A stretch of DNA of 64,000 bases, from positions 806,001 through 870,000 of the forward strand of contig NZ_NQMO01000002.1 of NCBI RefSeq assembly GCF_002257645.1, read 5' to 3'. The notes under the pieces were generated by a model that made no database searches, was not told where the DNA came from, and was given only the letters and a program-made list of their open reading frames with translations. Both the position numbers and the translations under genes were made by a program. This DNA comes from Paenibacillus sp. XY044 (GTDB taxonomy: Bacteria; Bacillota; Bacilli; Paenibacillales; Paenibacillaceae). The stretch's first letter is position 1. Each line of letters begins with the position of its first letter. Below are positions 53,950 to 63,638 of the stretch, one piece after another.

Positions 53950-54016
53950 TCATATTGTCATCCTTATCATGAAAACGCTATAATTGGAAACAAGAACGGG
54001 CTAAAGGAGCATCACA

Positions 54017-56260
54017 ATGAAAAAAGGCCGCATGTTTTATAAAACGTTTATTCCCATTCTGGTCCTCGGAATCGGTCTCGTCGTCAGTTTCGGCAGCTAT
54101 ATTTATGTCAATACGACCCATTCGGTGATCGACCGGGTCGCGGGCAGCAAGCAGAGCTTTATTACCCAGACCAAAAATTCGCTCGAACAGAAAATTCAGA
54201 CCATTGAATACGCCTTTAATACATACAGCACGACGAGCTCGTTTGATGCCGTCGTAAAAAGGCAGATCACGGAACAGGATTTCGAGGAATACCGAAACGT
54301 CAATACACAGCTGAACTATATCGCTACGATGGGCCTGGAAGGGACCGAGTATTCACTCATCAGCCTGGTGCAGAATTGGCAGATTACGAGCGGAAAGCTG
54401 TCCTATCTGACGGATACCGACCGCCGCAAATTGTATGAGGCATACATCGATAACAAAGACAAAGGGCTGTTCTGGATTAAAACGGATGACGGCATCCGTT
54501 TCGTGAACACGCTGCCGGTCTTTTCCAAGCAAAAGCAGGCGATTGCCCTGTCGGACATTTCCCGGTCCACGCTCGACCGGATCCTGAAGACCGAGGACAA
54601 TGCGCCGGTCATCATTTTAAACAAACAGGGAGAGCTGATGTACGAAACCGATCCCGGCAAGCAGTTGCTGTCCGATGACCAGCTTGGGCACATCGTTCAG
54701 TCAGCCGGGGAAGAGCATCGGGCCGGGAGGTTGAAGGTGACCGCTTCCGGACGCCAGTCGGCCGAGGCGATCTATGCCAAATCCAGCTACAATAATTGGA
54801 TCTATGTGACACTGCTGGACCAGAAGGAAATTTCCGGCGCGCTCAAGACGACCAAATACGGAATCATGCTGATGGTGGCCGTCATTACGCTGCTCATTAT
54901 CGTGGTGGCCTACGGCATCTCCGTTTATTTCACGAAGCCGATCCGCCAAATCCAGCGCAGCCTGCCGCGCAGCTCCCATTTGCCTTATAAGAACGAAATC
55001 GAAGGTATCCTTCATTCCATCGATACGATCGTCACCGAGAAGGAAAACCTGGAAAGCATGATGGAGGCCGAGCTTCCGCAGTTGGAAACGCAGATGATCC
55101 TGAACCTGTTCCGGAACCGCGTGTCCCCGGAGGAACTGGAACGGATGCTGCCGCGGTTCGGCTATCCGGAACTTACGCAGCCCTCGTTCGTCGCGATGCT
55201 GATTCAGATGGACAGTTACGGCGGCCGGGAGGCGTCGGACCGGGATATGCTGCTGCTCGCCATCAACAAAATGGTCGAGGAAGTCGTGCCGAAGGAAGGG
55301 CGGATGCTGCCCATTATTTTAAACGACAACACCCAGGCAACCATCCTCACATTCACGGACCAGGAGGAACAGGAAATCCGCAGGCAGGTGCTTTCTTATT
55401 CGAAAACGATTATGATGACGGCGCGTGATTATTTGAACTGCTCCGTCAGCTTCGGCATCAGCAAGACGTACCGGCATCTGTGGGAGAGCAAGGAAGCGTG
55501 CGAAATGAGCAAGCAGGCGCTCCGGCACCGGCTCAATTTGGGAAAAGAGTCGATCATTTTCTATGAAGACATCGAGACGGTCGTCTCTGGACCGGTGCTG
55601 CTGCATTATCCGACGGAGCTGGAAACCCAACTGTTCGACGCGATCCGGCTGGGCGACGAGGAGCAGGTCCCCCGGGCGCTGTATCCGCTGCTGGCCGAAA
55701 TGATGAAGAAGAACAAAAACTCGATGAATTTCGAAGTGGCCCTAGTGCGTTTCGTCAACAATCTGATCCAGCTGGAACAGCTCCTCGGCGTGGAGGTGCT
55801 GCTGACGCAGGACAATCACGCGCTGTACCACCGTCTGCTCGATATCCGCAACCCGGAAGAGATCGAGCGGATCCTCGTGGAAGAGGTCATCTCACCGATG
55901 GTGCGCAGCATGAAGGAGAAGACCAACCGCCAGTTCCGTTCCCTCGCCGAGAAGATCGCCACGATCGTCCGCACGGAGTACGACCAGGAATTGTCCCTGG
56001 AGTGGATCGGCGACCGGCTTCATTATAATCCGAACTATTTAAGCAGCATTTTTAAAAAGGAGTTTGGCATGACGTTCAGCGAGTACCTGATGAATTACCG
56101 GCTGGAGATGGCCAAGAGATGGCTGGTCGAAACGGACATGACCATCAAGGAAATCGCCGAGCGGCTCCAGTATCACAATCCGCAGAACTTCATCCGGTCC
56201 TTCCGCAAGAAGGAGCTCGTGACGCCGGGAAATTACCGCAAAGTCAAACAGGCTCAATAA
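54017..56260 (+). CDS. Membrane-anchored AraC-family sensor regulator
   Basis: A 747-residue one-protein sensor typical of Paenibacillus sugar loci. A transmembrane helix lies at about 13-31, an extracellular sensor region at about 32-285 and a second helix at about 288-306. A HAMP-like linker and a long cytoplasmic region follow. The C-terminal AraC domain (about 650-745) includes LSLEWIGDRLHYNPNYLSSIFKKEFGMTFSEYLMNYRLEMAKRWL and IKEIAERLQYHNPQNFIRSFRKK. It likely senses extracellular pectin fragments and activates the adjacent transporter and enzyme genes. Confidence 0.9.
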   Translation: MKKGRMFYKTFIPILVLGIGLVVSFGSYIYVNTTHSVIDRVAGSKQSFITQTKNSLEQKIQTIEYAFNTYSTTSSFDAVVKRQITEQDFEEYRNVNTQLNYIATMGLEGTEYSLISLVQNWQITSGKLSYLTDTDRRKLYEAYIDNKDKGLFWIKTDDGIRFVNTLPVFSKQKQAIALSDISRSTLDRILKTEDNAPVIILNKQGELMYETDPGKQLLSDDQLGHIVQSAGEEHRAGRLKVTASGRQSAEAIYAKSSYNNWIYVTLLDQKEISGALKTTKYGIMLMVAVITLLIIVVAYGISVYFTKPIRQIQRSLPRSSHLPYKNEIEGILHSIDTIVTEKENLESMMEAELPQLETQMILNLFRNRVSPEELERMLPRFGYPELTQPSFVAMLIQMDSYGGREASDRDMLLLAINKMVEEVVPKEGRMLPIILNDNTQATILTFTDQEEQEIRRQVLSYSKTIMMTARDYLNCSVSFGISKTYRHLWESKEACEMSKQALRHRLNLGKESIIFYEDIETVVSGPVLLHYPTELETQLFDAIRLGDEEQVPRALYPLLAEMMKKNKNSMNFEVALVRFVNNLIQLEQLLGVEVLLTQDNHALYHRLLDIRNPEEIERILVEEVISPMVRSMKEKTNRQFRSLAEKIATIVRTEYDQELSLEWIGDRLHYNPNYLSSIFKKEFGMTFSEYLMNYRLEMAKRWLVETDMTIKEIAERLQYHNPQNFIRSFRKKELVTPGNYRKVKQAQ

Positions 56261-56315
56261 AAAACACAAGTCTTGCTATTCCGTCCAGCCTGCTGATGAG
56301 CGGAATGCAAGACTT
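56256..56315 (-). terminator. Terminator between the AraC sensor and lplC-type genes
   Basis: A 15-bp stem with one bulge (AAGTCTTGC... with ...GCAAGACTT) and, on the minus strand, a GTGTTTTTTATT tail. It serves the leftward permease gene and probably also stops the convergent AraC transcript. Confidence 0.8.
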
Positions 56316-56324
56316 TGCCGTGCG

Positions 56325-57215
56325 TTACCCTTTGACCGAGCCGAGCAGTGCCCCTTTGACAAAATGCTTCTGCACGAACGGATACGCGGCCAGCATCGGT
56401 ACGGTCGCGATGACGATCACCGCCATTTTGATGGTCTGCGCGGGAGGAATGACGTCCACCGACGTGCCTTCGGCCTGCATGCCGCTGGAGACGATCACGA
56501 TCTGGCGGAGCAGCACCTGAATCGGCCACTTGGTCGAATCCGTCATGTACAGGATCGCATTCATATAGGTGTTCCAATAAGCTACCGCATAGAACAGCGA
56601 GATAGTGGCGATGGATGGCAGGGCGAGCGGAAGCATGATTTTGAAGAAAACGCCGAAATCGTTGCATCCGTCAATTTTGGACGATTCCTCCAGTGCTTCC
56701 GGTAGTGCCTGGAAAAAGTTTCTCATAATAATCAGGTTAAACGCGTTAATGGCAACCGGCAGGATGAGCGACCAGTAGGAGTCGATCAGGCCGAGGCTCT
56801 TGACGATCAGGAAAGTCGGGATCATGCCGCCGCTGAACAGCATGGAGAACACGACGATGAAATTGACGACACCCCTGCCGTAAAGATATCTCCTGGACAG
56901 GCCATAGGCCATGAGCGCCGTCAGGAACATGCTGACGATCGTGCCCACTGCGGTAATCCCTACCGACACCCCCAACCCTTTAAAAATCGTAGGCGTCGAT
57001 AAAATGTACTTATAGGCATCGAGGGAGAACGTCGTCGGAAACAAAATGAATTTTTTGGCCACGACTTCCTGAGTGGAAGCGAAGGAGCTCGCAATCACGT
57101 TTACAAAAGGCAGCAGGCAAATGAGGGCAATCAGAATGAGCAGGAGGCTGTTTACAACGGTAAACAGGCGGCTGCCGAAAGACTCTTTTCTACGCAAAGA
57201 TGTGGATGGTGTCAT
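56325..57215 (-). CDS. Carbohydrate ABC permease, LplC/MalG type
   Basis: A 296-residue permease with six helices (first helix LLLILIALICLLPFVNVIASSFAST). The EAA loop is LPEALEESSKIDGCNDFGVFFKIMLPLALP, as in CUT1 oligosaccharide importers of the LplBC/YtcP group. ATG 57215 has AAGGAGG 10 nt upstream; the frame opens at 57428. Unusually it is transcribed away from the partner permease and binding-protein genes, which run rightward from 57508. Confidence 0.9.
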   Translation of the reverse strand: MTPSTSLRRKESFGSRLFTVVNSLLLILIALICLLPFVNVIASSFASTQEVVAKKFILFPTTFSLDAYKYILSTPTIFKGLGVSVGITAVGTIVSMFLTALMAYGLSRRYLYGRGVVNFIVVFSMLFSGGMIPTFLIVKSLGLIDSYWSLILPVAINAFNLIIMRNFFQALPEALEESSKIDGCNDFGVFFKIMLPLALPSIATISLFYAVAYWNTYMNAILYMTDSTKWPIQVLLRQIVIVSSGMQAEGTSVDVIPPAQTIKMAVIVIATVPMLAAYPFVQKHFVKGALLGSVKG

Positions 57216-57231
57216 ACGCGGGTATCCTCCT

Positions 57232-57245
57232 TGTAATCGTTTACA
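57232..57245. promoter_or_regulatory. cre-like site next to the lplC-type ribosome site
   Basis: On the minus strand TGTAAACGATTACA matches the CcpA consensus TGNAANCGNWNNCA, directly before AAGGAGG of the leftward permease gene. Binding there would block transcription or elongation when preferred sugars are present. Confidence 0.6.
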
Positions 57246-57479
57246 GTTAGACTGTACCAAGCGTGCCGGGTTACGTATATAATCAGCTCCTGAGGTGTTG
57301 TCCGGTAAGGGGGAGAACGGGGAATCCGCGGCTGTCTGCCGGATAATCATCAGCTTAAATCCGTAATCATCATCTGAGATGCGGAAGGCGAAAATGGCGC
57401 CGTTATGCGGTTTGTCAGGCGGTGTCAATGAAATGATTATGTACGGAATACCCGAAACGGCCTAAGCTGGAGTCGTAAC

Positions 57480-57493
57480 AGGAAACGCTTACA
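57480..57493. promoter_or_regulatory. cre-like site next to the lplB-type ribosome site
   Basis: AGGAAACGCTTACA differs from the CcpA consensus at one position and directly abuts AAGGAGG of the rightward permease gene. Both divergent genes carry the same element at the same place. Confidence 0.55.
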
Positions 57494-57507
57494 AGGAGGT
57501 CGACCTG

Positions 57508-58473
57508 GTGAAGGACACAAACACGGCCGTCATGAACATGAATGTCAAACCGGCCAGGAAGGTACGGACGGAAAGCGCTCTGGACCGTATCAAACGTCAC
57601 AAGCTGCTGTACCTGATGATTTTGCCCGGCGTGTTGTATTTCATCATCTTTAAGTATCTGCCGATGGGTGGTCTCGTCATTGCCTTTCAGGATTACCAGC
57701 CGTTTAAGGGGATCACGGGCAGCCCTTGGGTCGGAATGAAGCACTTTGTCCGCTTGTTCACAGAACCGACGTTCCTCATGCTGCTGCGCAACACGCTGGT
57801 TCTGTTTGCACTCAACATTGTGATCTTCTTTCCGCTTCCCATTATATTGGCGCTGATGCTGAATGAAGTCAGGCACCGGATGTTCAAAAACTGGGTGCAG
57901 ACGATCATCTACATTCCGCACTTCATGTCTTGGGTCATCATCGTCTCCATTACCTACGTATTCCTCACCGTGGACGGAGGCGTGCTGAACGAGCTGATCG
58001 CCAGGCTGGGCGGGCACAAAATCAGCTTCCTCACCGCTCCCGAATGGCTGCGCACCGTGTACATCGGGCAGATCATCTGGAAGGAGCTCGGCTGGTCCAC
58101 CATTATTTATCTGTCTGCGATCACAGTGGTGGACACCCAGCTGTACGAAGCAGCCGAAATGGACGGAGCCGGACGGTTTCGCAAAACGTGGCACGTGACG
58201 CTGCCGGCAATTCGCCCGGTCATCATCACCCTGCTCATTCTCAAGATCGGCAGCACGCTTGATCTGGGATTCGAGCATATGTACCTGCTGCTCAATTCTC
58301 TGAACCGCGAGGTGGCCGAAATTTTCGACACCTACATTTATACGGCGGGACTGAAGAACGGGCAGCTGAGCTTCAGTACAACGGTAGGTTTGTTCAAAGG
58401 CTTGGTGGGGCTTGTCCTGGTCATGGCCTCCAACAGGCTGGCGAAGAAGTTCGGCGAGGACGGCGTGTACTAA
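57508..58473 (+). CDS. Carbohydrate ABC permease, LplB type
   Basis: A 321-residue permease starting with GTG (AAGGAGG 8 nt upstream). It has a long N-terminal cytoplasmic stretch, then LLYLMILPGVLYFIIFKYLPMGGLVIAFQDYQPFKG, the LplB/YteP signature, six helices and the EAA loop YEAAEMDGAGRFRKTWHVTLPAI. With the leftward LplC-type permease and the following binding protein it forms a CUT1 importer. No ATPase gene is present; the shared MsmX-type ATPase is the usual partner. Confidence 0.92.
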   Translation: MKDTNTAVMNMNVKPARKVRTESALDRIKRHKLLYLMILPGVLYFIIFKYLPMGGLVIAFQDYQPFKGITGSPWVGMKHFVRLFTEPTFLMLLRNTLVLFALNIVIFFPLPIILALMLNEVRHRMFKNWVQTIIYIPHFMSWVIIVSITYVFLTVDGGVLNELIARLGGHKISFLTAPEWLRTVYIGQIIWKELGWSTIIYLSAITVVDTQLYEAAEMDGAGRFRKTWHVTLPAIRPVIITLLILKIGSTLDLGFEHMYLLLNSLNREVAEIFDTYIYTAGLKNGQLSFSTTVGLFKGLVGLVLVMASNRLAKKFGEDGVY

Positions 58474-58529
58474 TCAGGCACGGCAGTGTGGGATCAATCC
58501 AAAGGATAATAGAAAAGGGGAAATGGTAC

Positions 58530-60059
58530 ATGAAACCAATGGTAAGCAAGATGGCTGCTTTTACGCTGGTCTGCGGGCTGCTGCTCTCGGCCTGCGGCGG
58601 GGGAGGCGGCAAGGGGGAAACGGCCCAGGGCTCGGGAGGCGGCGCTGCGGCAAGTGATGAAAAAACATCGATTACGTGGCTGAACATTTTGCACACGGCG
58701 TCGCCGCCGACCGATACGGTACTGGACAAGATTGAGGAGAAGACCGGGGCGGATATCAAGTTCTCTTGGATTCCGGATGCTTCCAAGGAAGAACGCATCA
58801 ATACGTCGCTGGCGTCCGATTCCCTGGCGGACATCGTCACGCTCACCATTCTCGACAATTCATCCGTGCGCAACGCCCTCAAATCCGGCATGTTCTGGGA
58901 GGTCGAACCGTACCTGGACGAGTTCCCGAACCTGGCGAAAATTTCGCAGGATACACGGAGATCGGCATCGATCGACGGCAAGCTGTACGGCGTCCCTTTC
59001 CAGAAGGATCTCGCCCGCAACGGTGTCGTCATCCGCAAGGACTGGCTGGATAAGCTTGGGCTGGAAGTTCCGAAAACGACCGATGAGCTGATGAACGTCG
59101 CCAAGGCGTTCACCGAGCAGGATCCGGACGGCAACGGACAGAAGGATACGACGGGCTTCATGGACCGGAGCGATCTGATCTACGGCGCCTTCAAGACGCT
59201 CAGCTCCTACTTCGGCACGCCGAATAACTGGCAGGTGACGGATGACGGGAAAATGATCCCCGAATTCGAAAGCGATGGGTACGTCAAAACGATGGATTAC
59301 ATGAAGACATTGTACGAAAAGGGATACATCAACCAAGACTTCGCGGTAACAGCCAAGACCGACCAGCAGCAAAAATTCGCCCAAGGTAAAGCGGGAATTT
59401 ACGTCGGCGCCCTGTTTGACGGGAAGAATCTTTTGAATATGGCCAAAGGCATTCAGGATAACATGCAGCTCGCTTTGGACAACAACATCACCTCTACAGG
59501 CAATGACAGCGACCGCGCTATTTGGGCGGCGAATAACGGAATTGGAGGACTGCTTGCCTTCCCGAAATCCGAAGTGAAGGATGAGGCGGAGCTGAAGCGG
59601 GTCCTGAAATTCGTCAACGATCTGATGGATGACGACACTTACGCCCTCATGACTTACGGGATCGAAGGCGTCCATTATACGGTGGATGCAAATGACGCGG
59701 TTACGATTACCAACACTGACTTGTGGCAGCAGGAAGTGCAGCCGTTTGCCTCTTCCCGTCCGAGCGAAACGGGCTACAAAATCCACGACGCAGATCCGCT
59801 GAAGGCTGAGGCCGACAAGCTGATCAAGGAAAATGCCAATTACGGGGTGCTGAACCCGGCATACTCCCTGGAATCCGAAACGTTCACGACGCAGGGCTCC
59901 GAGCTGCAAAAGATCATCACCGATGCGACCTACAAATACATTCTCGGGAAAATCAATCTGGACGAATTCAAAGCTGCGGTTGAAAACTGGAAGAAATCCG
60001 GCGGCAGCAAAATTATCGAGGAATACGAGACCGCCTACAAGGCTACTCAGCAAAAATAA
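58530..60059 (+). CDS. Oligosaccharide-binding lipoprotein, LplA type
   Basis: A 509-residue lipoprotein. The signal peptide ends at LLLSACGGGGG, with Cys near 22. The large mature domain has ITWLNILHTASPPTDTVLDKIEEKTGADIKF, DLARNGVVIRKDWLDKLGLEVPKTTDEL and DPDGNGQKDTTGFM, all typical of LplA/YtcQ-type receptors for complex glycans. ATG 58530 follows AAGGGG; the frame opens at 58488. Its neighbours suggest unsaturated rhamnogalacturonan or oligogalacturonide as ligand. Confidence 0.92.
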   Translation: MKPMVSKMAAFTLVCGLLLSACGGGGGKGETAQGSGGGAAASDEKTSITWLNILHTASPPTDTVLDKIEEKTGADIKFSWIPDASKEERINTSLASDSLADIVTLTILDNSSVRNALKSGMFWEVEPYLDEFPNLAKISQDTRRSASIDGKLYGVPFQKDLARNGVVIRKDWLDKLGLEVPKTTDELMNVAKAFTEQDPDGNGQKDTTGFMDRSDLIYGAFKTLSSYFGTPNNWQVTDDGKMIPEFESDGYVKTMDYMKTLYEKGYINQDFAVTAKTDQQQKFAQGKAGIYVGALFDGKNLLNMAKGIQDNMQLALDNNITSTGNDSDRAIWAANNGIGGLLAFPKSEVKDEAELKRVLKFVNDLMDDDTYALMTYGIEGVHYTVDANDAVTITNTDLWQQEVQPFASSRPSETGYKIHDADPLKAEADKLIKENANYGVLNPAYSLESETFTTQGSELQKIITDATYKYILGKINLDEFKAAVENWKKSGGSKIIEEYETAYKATQQK

Positions 60060-60086
60060 CGGCTGAGCCCGACGGAGACGGTACCA

Positions 60087-60127
60087 GGTCCTATCCCGCC
60101 TGCATGGGGGTTAGGACTGTGTTTTTT
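60087..60127 (+). terminator. Intercistronic terminator after the binding-protein gene
   Basis: Stem GTCCTA-T-CCC with GGG-T-TAGGAC (one mismatch) and a GTGTTTTTTT tail. It probably gives partial readthrough into the enzyme genes. Confidence 0.7.
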
Positions 60128-60194
60128 TCATCACGGCAGGGTACCAAAAACAATCCCCCGGCGAAACCGGGAATTTTATCCGAGGAGGATCAGC

Positions 60195-61340
60195 ATGCAG
60201 ACATTCAACGCGGCGCAGCGCATGGCCGAGTCCATGATGGCGCGGACGCCGAAGCTGTACGAGAGTAAGGGATATCAGGGCAAGTGGTCGTATGATTACG
60301 GCGTGGTGCTCAAGGGCTTCGAGCTGCTCTGGAAGCAGACCGAAGACCGCCGGTATTGGGAGTATATCCGGAACAACATGGACCATTTTATTCAGGAAGA
60401 CGGGAGCATCCGCGGATACCGCCCCGAGGAATACAACATCGACCATATCAACAACGGCAAGCTGCTGTTCACCCTGTACCGGGAAACGGGGGAGGAAAAA
60501 TACAAGACCGCCGCCGGGCTGCTGAGATCTCAGCTGGCTTCCCATCCCCGGACGTCGGAAGGGGCATTCTGGCATAAGGAAATTTATCCATATCAAATTT
60601 GGCTGGACGGTCTGTACATGGGCTCGCCTTTCTATTTGGAATATTTGCTGACGTTTGAAGACGGGGCGGGACTGGACGACGTGACGAAGCAGTTCAAGCT
60701 GTGCGAGCTCCATACGAAGGACGAGGCCACCGGGCTTTTATATCACGCCTGGGACGAGAAGAAAGTTCAGCCGTGGTGCGACCCGGCTACCGGTTTATCT
60801 CCGAATTTCTGGGGCCGTTCCCTTGGCTGGTTCGTCATGGCGCTGGCGGACTGCCTGGAGCTGCTGCCGGGCAGCCATCCGGATTATCCGGAGCTCAAGC
60901 GCATCCTGCGCGATACGCTGCTTGCGCTGAGATCCTATCAGGATCCAAGCAGCGGCGTCTGGTACCAGGTGGTAAATGAGGGCGGGCGCAAGGGTAATTA
61001 TTTAGAAGCCTCGGCTTCCAGCATGATCACTTATGCCATCGCGAAAGGGCTGCGCCTCGGCGTGCTTGCGCCGCAAGAATGGCAGGACAGCTTAGACAGG
61101 GCGTACCGGGGACTGCTGGAGGAGTTTGTGTTGGAGACGAAGGAAGGCTGGCTGAACCTGAACAAAAACTGCCAGGTGGCCGGACTGGGCGGAGCCGACC
61201 TGCGCGACGGCACGTATGCTTATTACATCAGCGAGCCGATCATCACCAACGACCAGAAGGGACTGGGGGCGTTTCTGCAGGCTTGCGGTGAATACGAGGC
61301 CAGGATTCCGGCCGCTGCGGCGAAAGGGGAACAGCCATGA
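60195..61340 (+). CDS. Unsaturated rhamnogalacturonyl/glucuronyl hydrolase (GH105)
   Basis: A 381-residue alpha/alpha-barrel glycoside hydrolase of the YteR type. It removes the unsaturated uronic acid from lyase-generated pectin fragments by hydrating the double bond. Motifs include WSYDYGVVLKGFELLW, DHINNGKLLF, FWHKEIYPYQIWLDGLYMGSPF (catalytic Asp in WLDG), HAWDE and FWGRSLGWFVMALADCLELLP. No signal peptide, so it acts in the cytoplasm. It overlaps the GH28 gene by 4 bp. Confidence 0.93.
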   Translation: MQTFNAAQRMAESMMARTPKLYESKGYQGKWSYDYGVVLKGFELLWKQTEDRRYWEYIRNNMDHFIQEDGSIRGYRPEEYNIDHINNGKLLFTLYRETGEEKYKTAAGLLRSQLASHPRTSEGAFWHKEIYPYQIWLDGLYMGSPFYLEYLLTFEDGAGLDDVTKQFKLCELHTKDEATGLLYHAWDEKKVQPWCDPATGLSPNFWGRSLGWFVMALADCLELLPGSHPDYPELKRILRDTLLALRSYQDPSSGVWYQVVNEGGRKGNYLEASASSMITYAIAKGLRLGVLAPQEWQDSLDRAYRGLLEEFVLETKEGWLNLNKNCQVAGLGGADLRDGTYAYYISEPIITNDQKGLGAFLQACGEYEARIPAAAAKGEQP

Positions 61341-62707
61341 GCGTATACTGCATCACCGAGTTCGGGGCAGTGCCCGGCGGCGCCGAACCGGCGACCCGGG
61401 CGATCGCCGCGGCGATCGAGGCGGCTGACGCCGCGGGCGGCGGGACGGTGTTTGTTCCCGCCGGCATGTTCCTGACCGGGGCGATTATTCTGCGCAGCAA
61501 CATCGAGCTGCGGCTGGACCCGGGAGCGGTCTTGTCCTTCAGCACCGATCCGGCGGATTATCCGGTCGTGACCTCCCGCTGGGAAGGTGTGCTCCGGGAG
61601 GTGCACGCCTCTTGCGTATTCGGACACGGGCTGAAGAACGTGTCCATTACCGGCAGCGGCACGCTGGATGGCAACGGCCAGCCCTGGTGGGACAAGATGC
61701 GGGGCCGTCCGGAGGAGCTGACCCATCCCCGGCCTAAGCTGATCAGCCTCGACCGCTGCACCCGGGTGACGATTCGTGACGTCACGCTGATCAACTCCCC
61801 GAGCTGGACGGTCAATCCGATTCTCTGCGACAACGTGACGATCGACAACGTCTCGATTTACAATCCTGCGGATTCGCCGAATACCGACGGCATCGACCCG
61901 GAATCGTGCAGGAACGTGCGGATCAGCGGCTGCCACATCGACGTCGGCGATGACTGCATCGCCATCAAGGCAGGCACGGAGGATACGGATGAGCGGGTCT
62001 CGTGCGAGAACATCACGATCACGAACTGCACGATGATTCATGGCCATGGCGGCGTCGTGCTCGGCAGCGAAATGAGCGGGGATATCCGGAACGTCGTGAT
62101 CAGCAATTGCATTTTTAAGCACACCGACCGCGGCATCCGGCTGAAATCTCGGCGGGGTCGCGGAGGAACGGTGGAGGATATCCGCGTCAGCGGCATCGTC
62201 ATGGAGGAAGTCATCTGCCCGTTCATCCTGAACCTGTATTATTTTTGCGGACCGCGGGGCAAGGACAAATACGTCTGGGATAAGCGGCCTTACCCGGTCA
62301 CCCGGGAAACGCCGACATTCCGGCGGATCCACTTTTCGAATGTTACCGCAAGGAACGTACATGCGGCGGCAGGGTTTATCTATGGTCTTGCGGAAAGGTA
62401 TATTTCGGAATTAACGTTTGCCGATATCGACATTTCCATGGCGGAAAACCCGGTTCCGGGGCGCCCGGCCATGATGTCCGGCATCCGGGATATGAAGGCG
62501 CGCGGCTTTTATTTAGGCAATGTGAGGGACATTCGGTTTGATCGGGTCACGGTTGGCGGCCATGAAGGGCCTGCATTCTACGTCGAGAACGGGGAAGATG
62601 TGGAATGGCAGCAGTGCCGGTCGAAGGATACGAAGGTGCCGGAACAGCTTGTAAAACAGGTAAGCGTGGTTCCGCAGGAGGAGGATCTCAGCGAAGAGGA
62701 GGTTTAA
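61337..62707 (+). CDS. Polygalacturonase-family glycoside hydrolase (GH28)
   Basis: A 456-residue right-handed beta-helix enzyme. The four GH28 motifs are NTDGIDPES, VGDDCIAIKAG, HGHGGVVLGSE and RGIRLKSRRG, providing the catalytic aspartates and the Arg-x-Lys. It begins MSVYCITEFGAVPGG with no signal peptide, unlike secreted polygalacturonases, so it probably trims imported oligogalacturonides as an exo-enzyme. It is in an operon between the GH105 and esterase genes. Confidence 0.93.
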   Translation: MSVYCITEFGAVPGGAEPATRAIAAAIEAADAAGGGTVFVPAGMFLTGAIILRSNIELRLDPGAVLSFSTDPADYPVVTSRWEGVLREVHASCVFGHGLKNVSITGSGTLDGNGQPWWDKMRGRPEELTHPRPKLISLDRCTRVTIRDVTLINSPSWTVNPILCDNVTIDNVSIYNPADSPNTDGIDPESCRNVRISGCHIDVGDDCIAIKAGTEDTDERVSCENITITNCTMIHGHGGVVLGSEMSGDIRNVVISNCIFKHTDRGIRLKSRRGRGGTVEDIRVSGIVMEEVICPFILNLYYFCGPRGKDKYVWDKRPYPVTRETPTFRRIHFSNVTARNVHAAAGFIYGLAERYISELTFADIDISMAENPVPGRPAMMSGIRDMKARGFYLGNVRDIRFDRVTVGGHEGPAFYVENGEDVEWQQCRSKDTKVPEQLVKQVSVVPQEEDLSEEEV

Positions 62708-62711
62708 AAAA

Positions 62712-63602
62712 ATGATGAGGGAACGGCTGGAAAAGCTGCTGGGCGATCTGCCGGAGGACCGGCCTATACAGGCGGAGCTGTTGATGCAGGAAGAGACAGA
62801 CGGGTACCGGCTGGAGACGCTGCTGCTGGATTTAAACGGACTAGAGCGGGTGCCCGCTTATGTCGCATTGCCTGCAAAAGGGGAGGGGCCCTACCCACTC
62901 GTCGTATTCAATCACTCGCATGGCGGCAATTACGCGAACGGCCGCAGGGAGCTGATCGGCGGCAGCTCGTATTTGCAGCAGCCTTCTTTTGCCAGAACGC
63001 TGACCGGCATGGGCTATGCCGTCTGCTGCATCGACATGTGGGGCTTCCATGAGCGGTCGGGCAAGACGGAGAGTGAAATCGTCAAGGAAATGCTGTGGCA
63101 GGGACGCGTTATGTGGGGCATGATGCTGTACGACAACCGCCGGATGCTGGATTATATGTGCTCCAGGGAAGATATCGACGCCTCGAGGGTCGCGACCCTC
63201 GGCATGTCCATGGGAGGGATGATGGCCTGGTGGCTGGCGGCGCTGGACGAGCGGGTCAAGGTGACCGTGGACATTTGCGGACAGGTTGACGCGCATACCT
63301 TAATGACGAAGCGCGGACTGGATCACCACGGCTTCTATTATTACGTTCCGGGCTTGCTGAAGCACTTCACGACGCTGGAAATCCAAGCCATGATCGCACC
63401 GCGCCCAAGAATGAGCCTGACCGGTCGCAGCGATCGGCTGACCCCGGAAGAAGGCGTCGTACTGCTGGCCGAGGGCCTGCGGGAGGTGTACCGGGCTGCA
63501 GGACAGGAAGAGCATTGGCAGACGGTCATGACCGGCGGCGGCCATATGGAGACGGCCGAGATGCGGGCCCGCTGGCAGCGCTTTTTGGCGGAACACCTGT
63601 AA
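62712..63602 (+). CDS. Alpha/beta-hydrolase, probable esterase of pectin oligomers
   Basis: A 296-residue alpha/beta-hydrolase of the dienelactone hydrolase/acetyl-xylan-esterase-like group. VVFNHSHGGNYANGRREL gives the oxyanion region, GMSMGGMMAWWLA the nucleophile Ser, and TGGGHMETAEM a candidate His. The gene follows GH28 by 4 bp with GGAGG upstream. An acetyl- or methyl-esterase acting on pectin fragments is inferred from context; the substrate is not readable. Confidence 0.82.
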   Translation: MMRERLEKLLGDLPEDRPIQAELLMQEETDGYRLETLLLDLNGLERVPAYVALPAKGEGPYPLVVFNHSHGGNYANGRRELIGGSSYLQQPSFARTLTGMGYAVCCIDMWGFHERSGKTESEIVKEMLWQGRVMWGMMLYDNRRMLDYMCSREDIDASRVATLGMSMGGMMAWWLAALDERVKVTVDICGQVDAHTLMTKRGLDHHGFYYYVPGLLKHFTTLEIQAMIAPRPRMSLTGRSDRLTPEEGVVLLAEGLREVYRAAGQEEHWQTVMTGGGHMETAEMRARWQRFLAEHL

Positions 63603-63638
63603 GGAATGACCGCAGCCCGAAACGAAAGGGGGAAGGTC

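Noticed and set aside
58860..60053. 397-codon minus-strand open frame
   Set aside because: Antisense to the LplA-type binding protein, which has a lipobox and family motifs.
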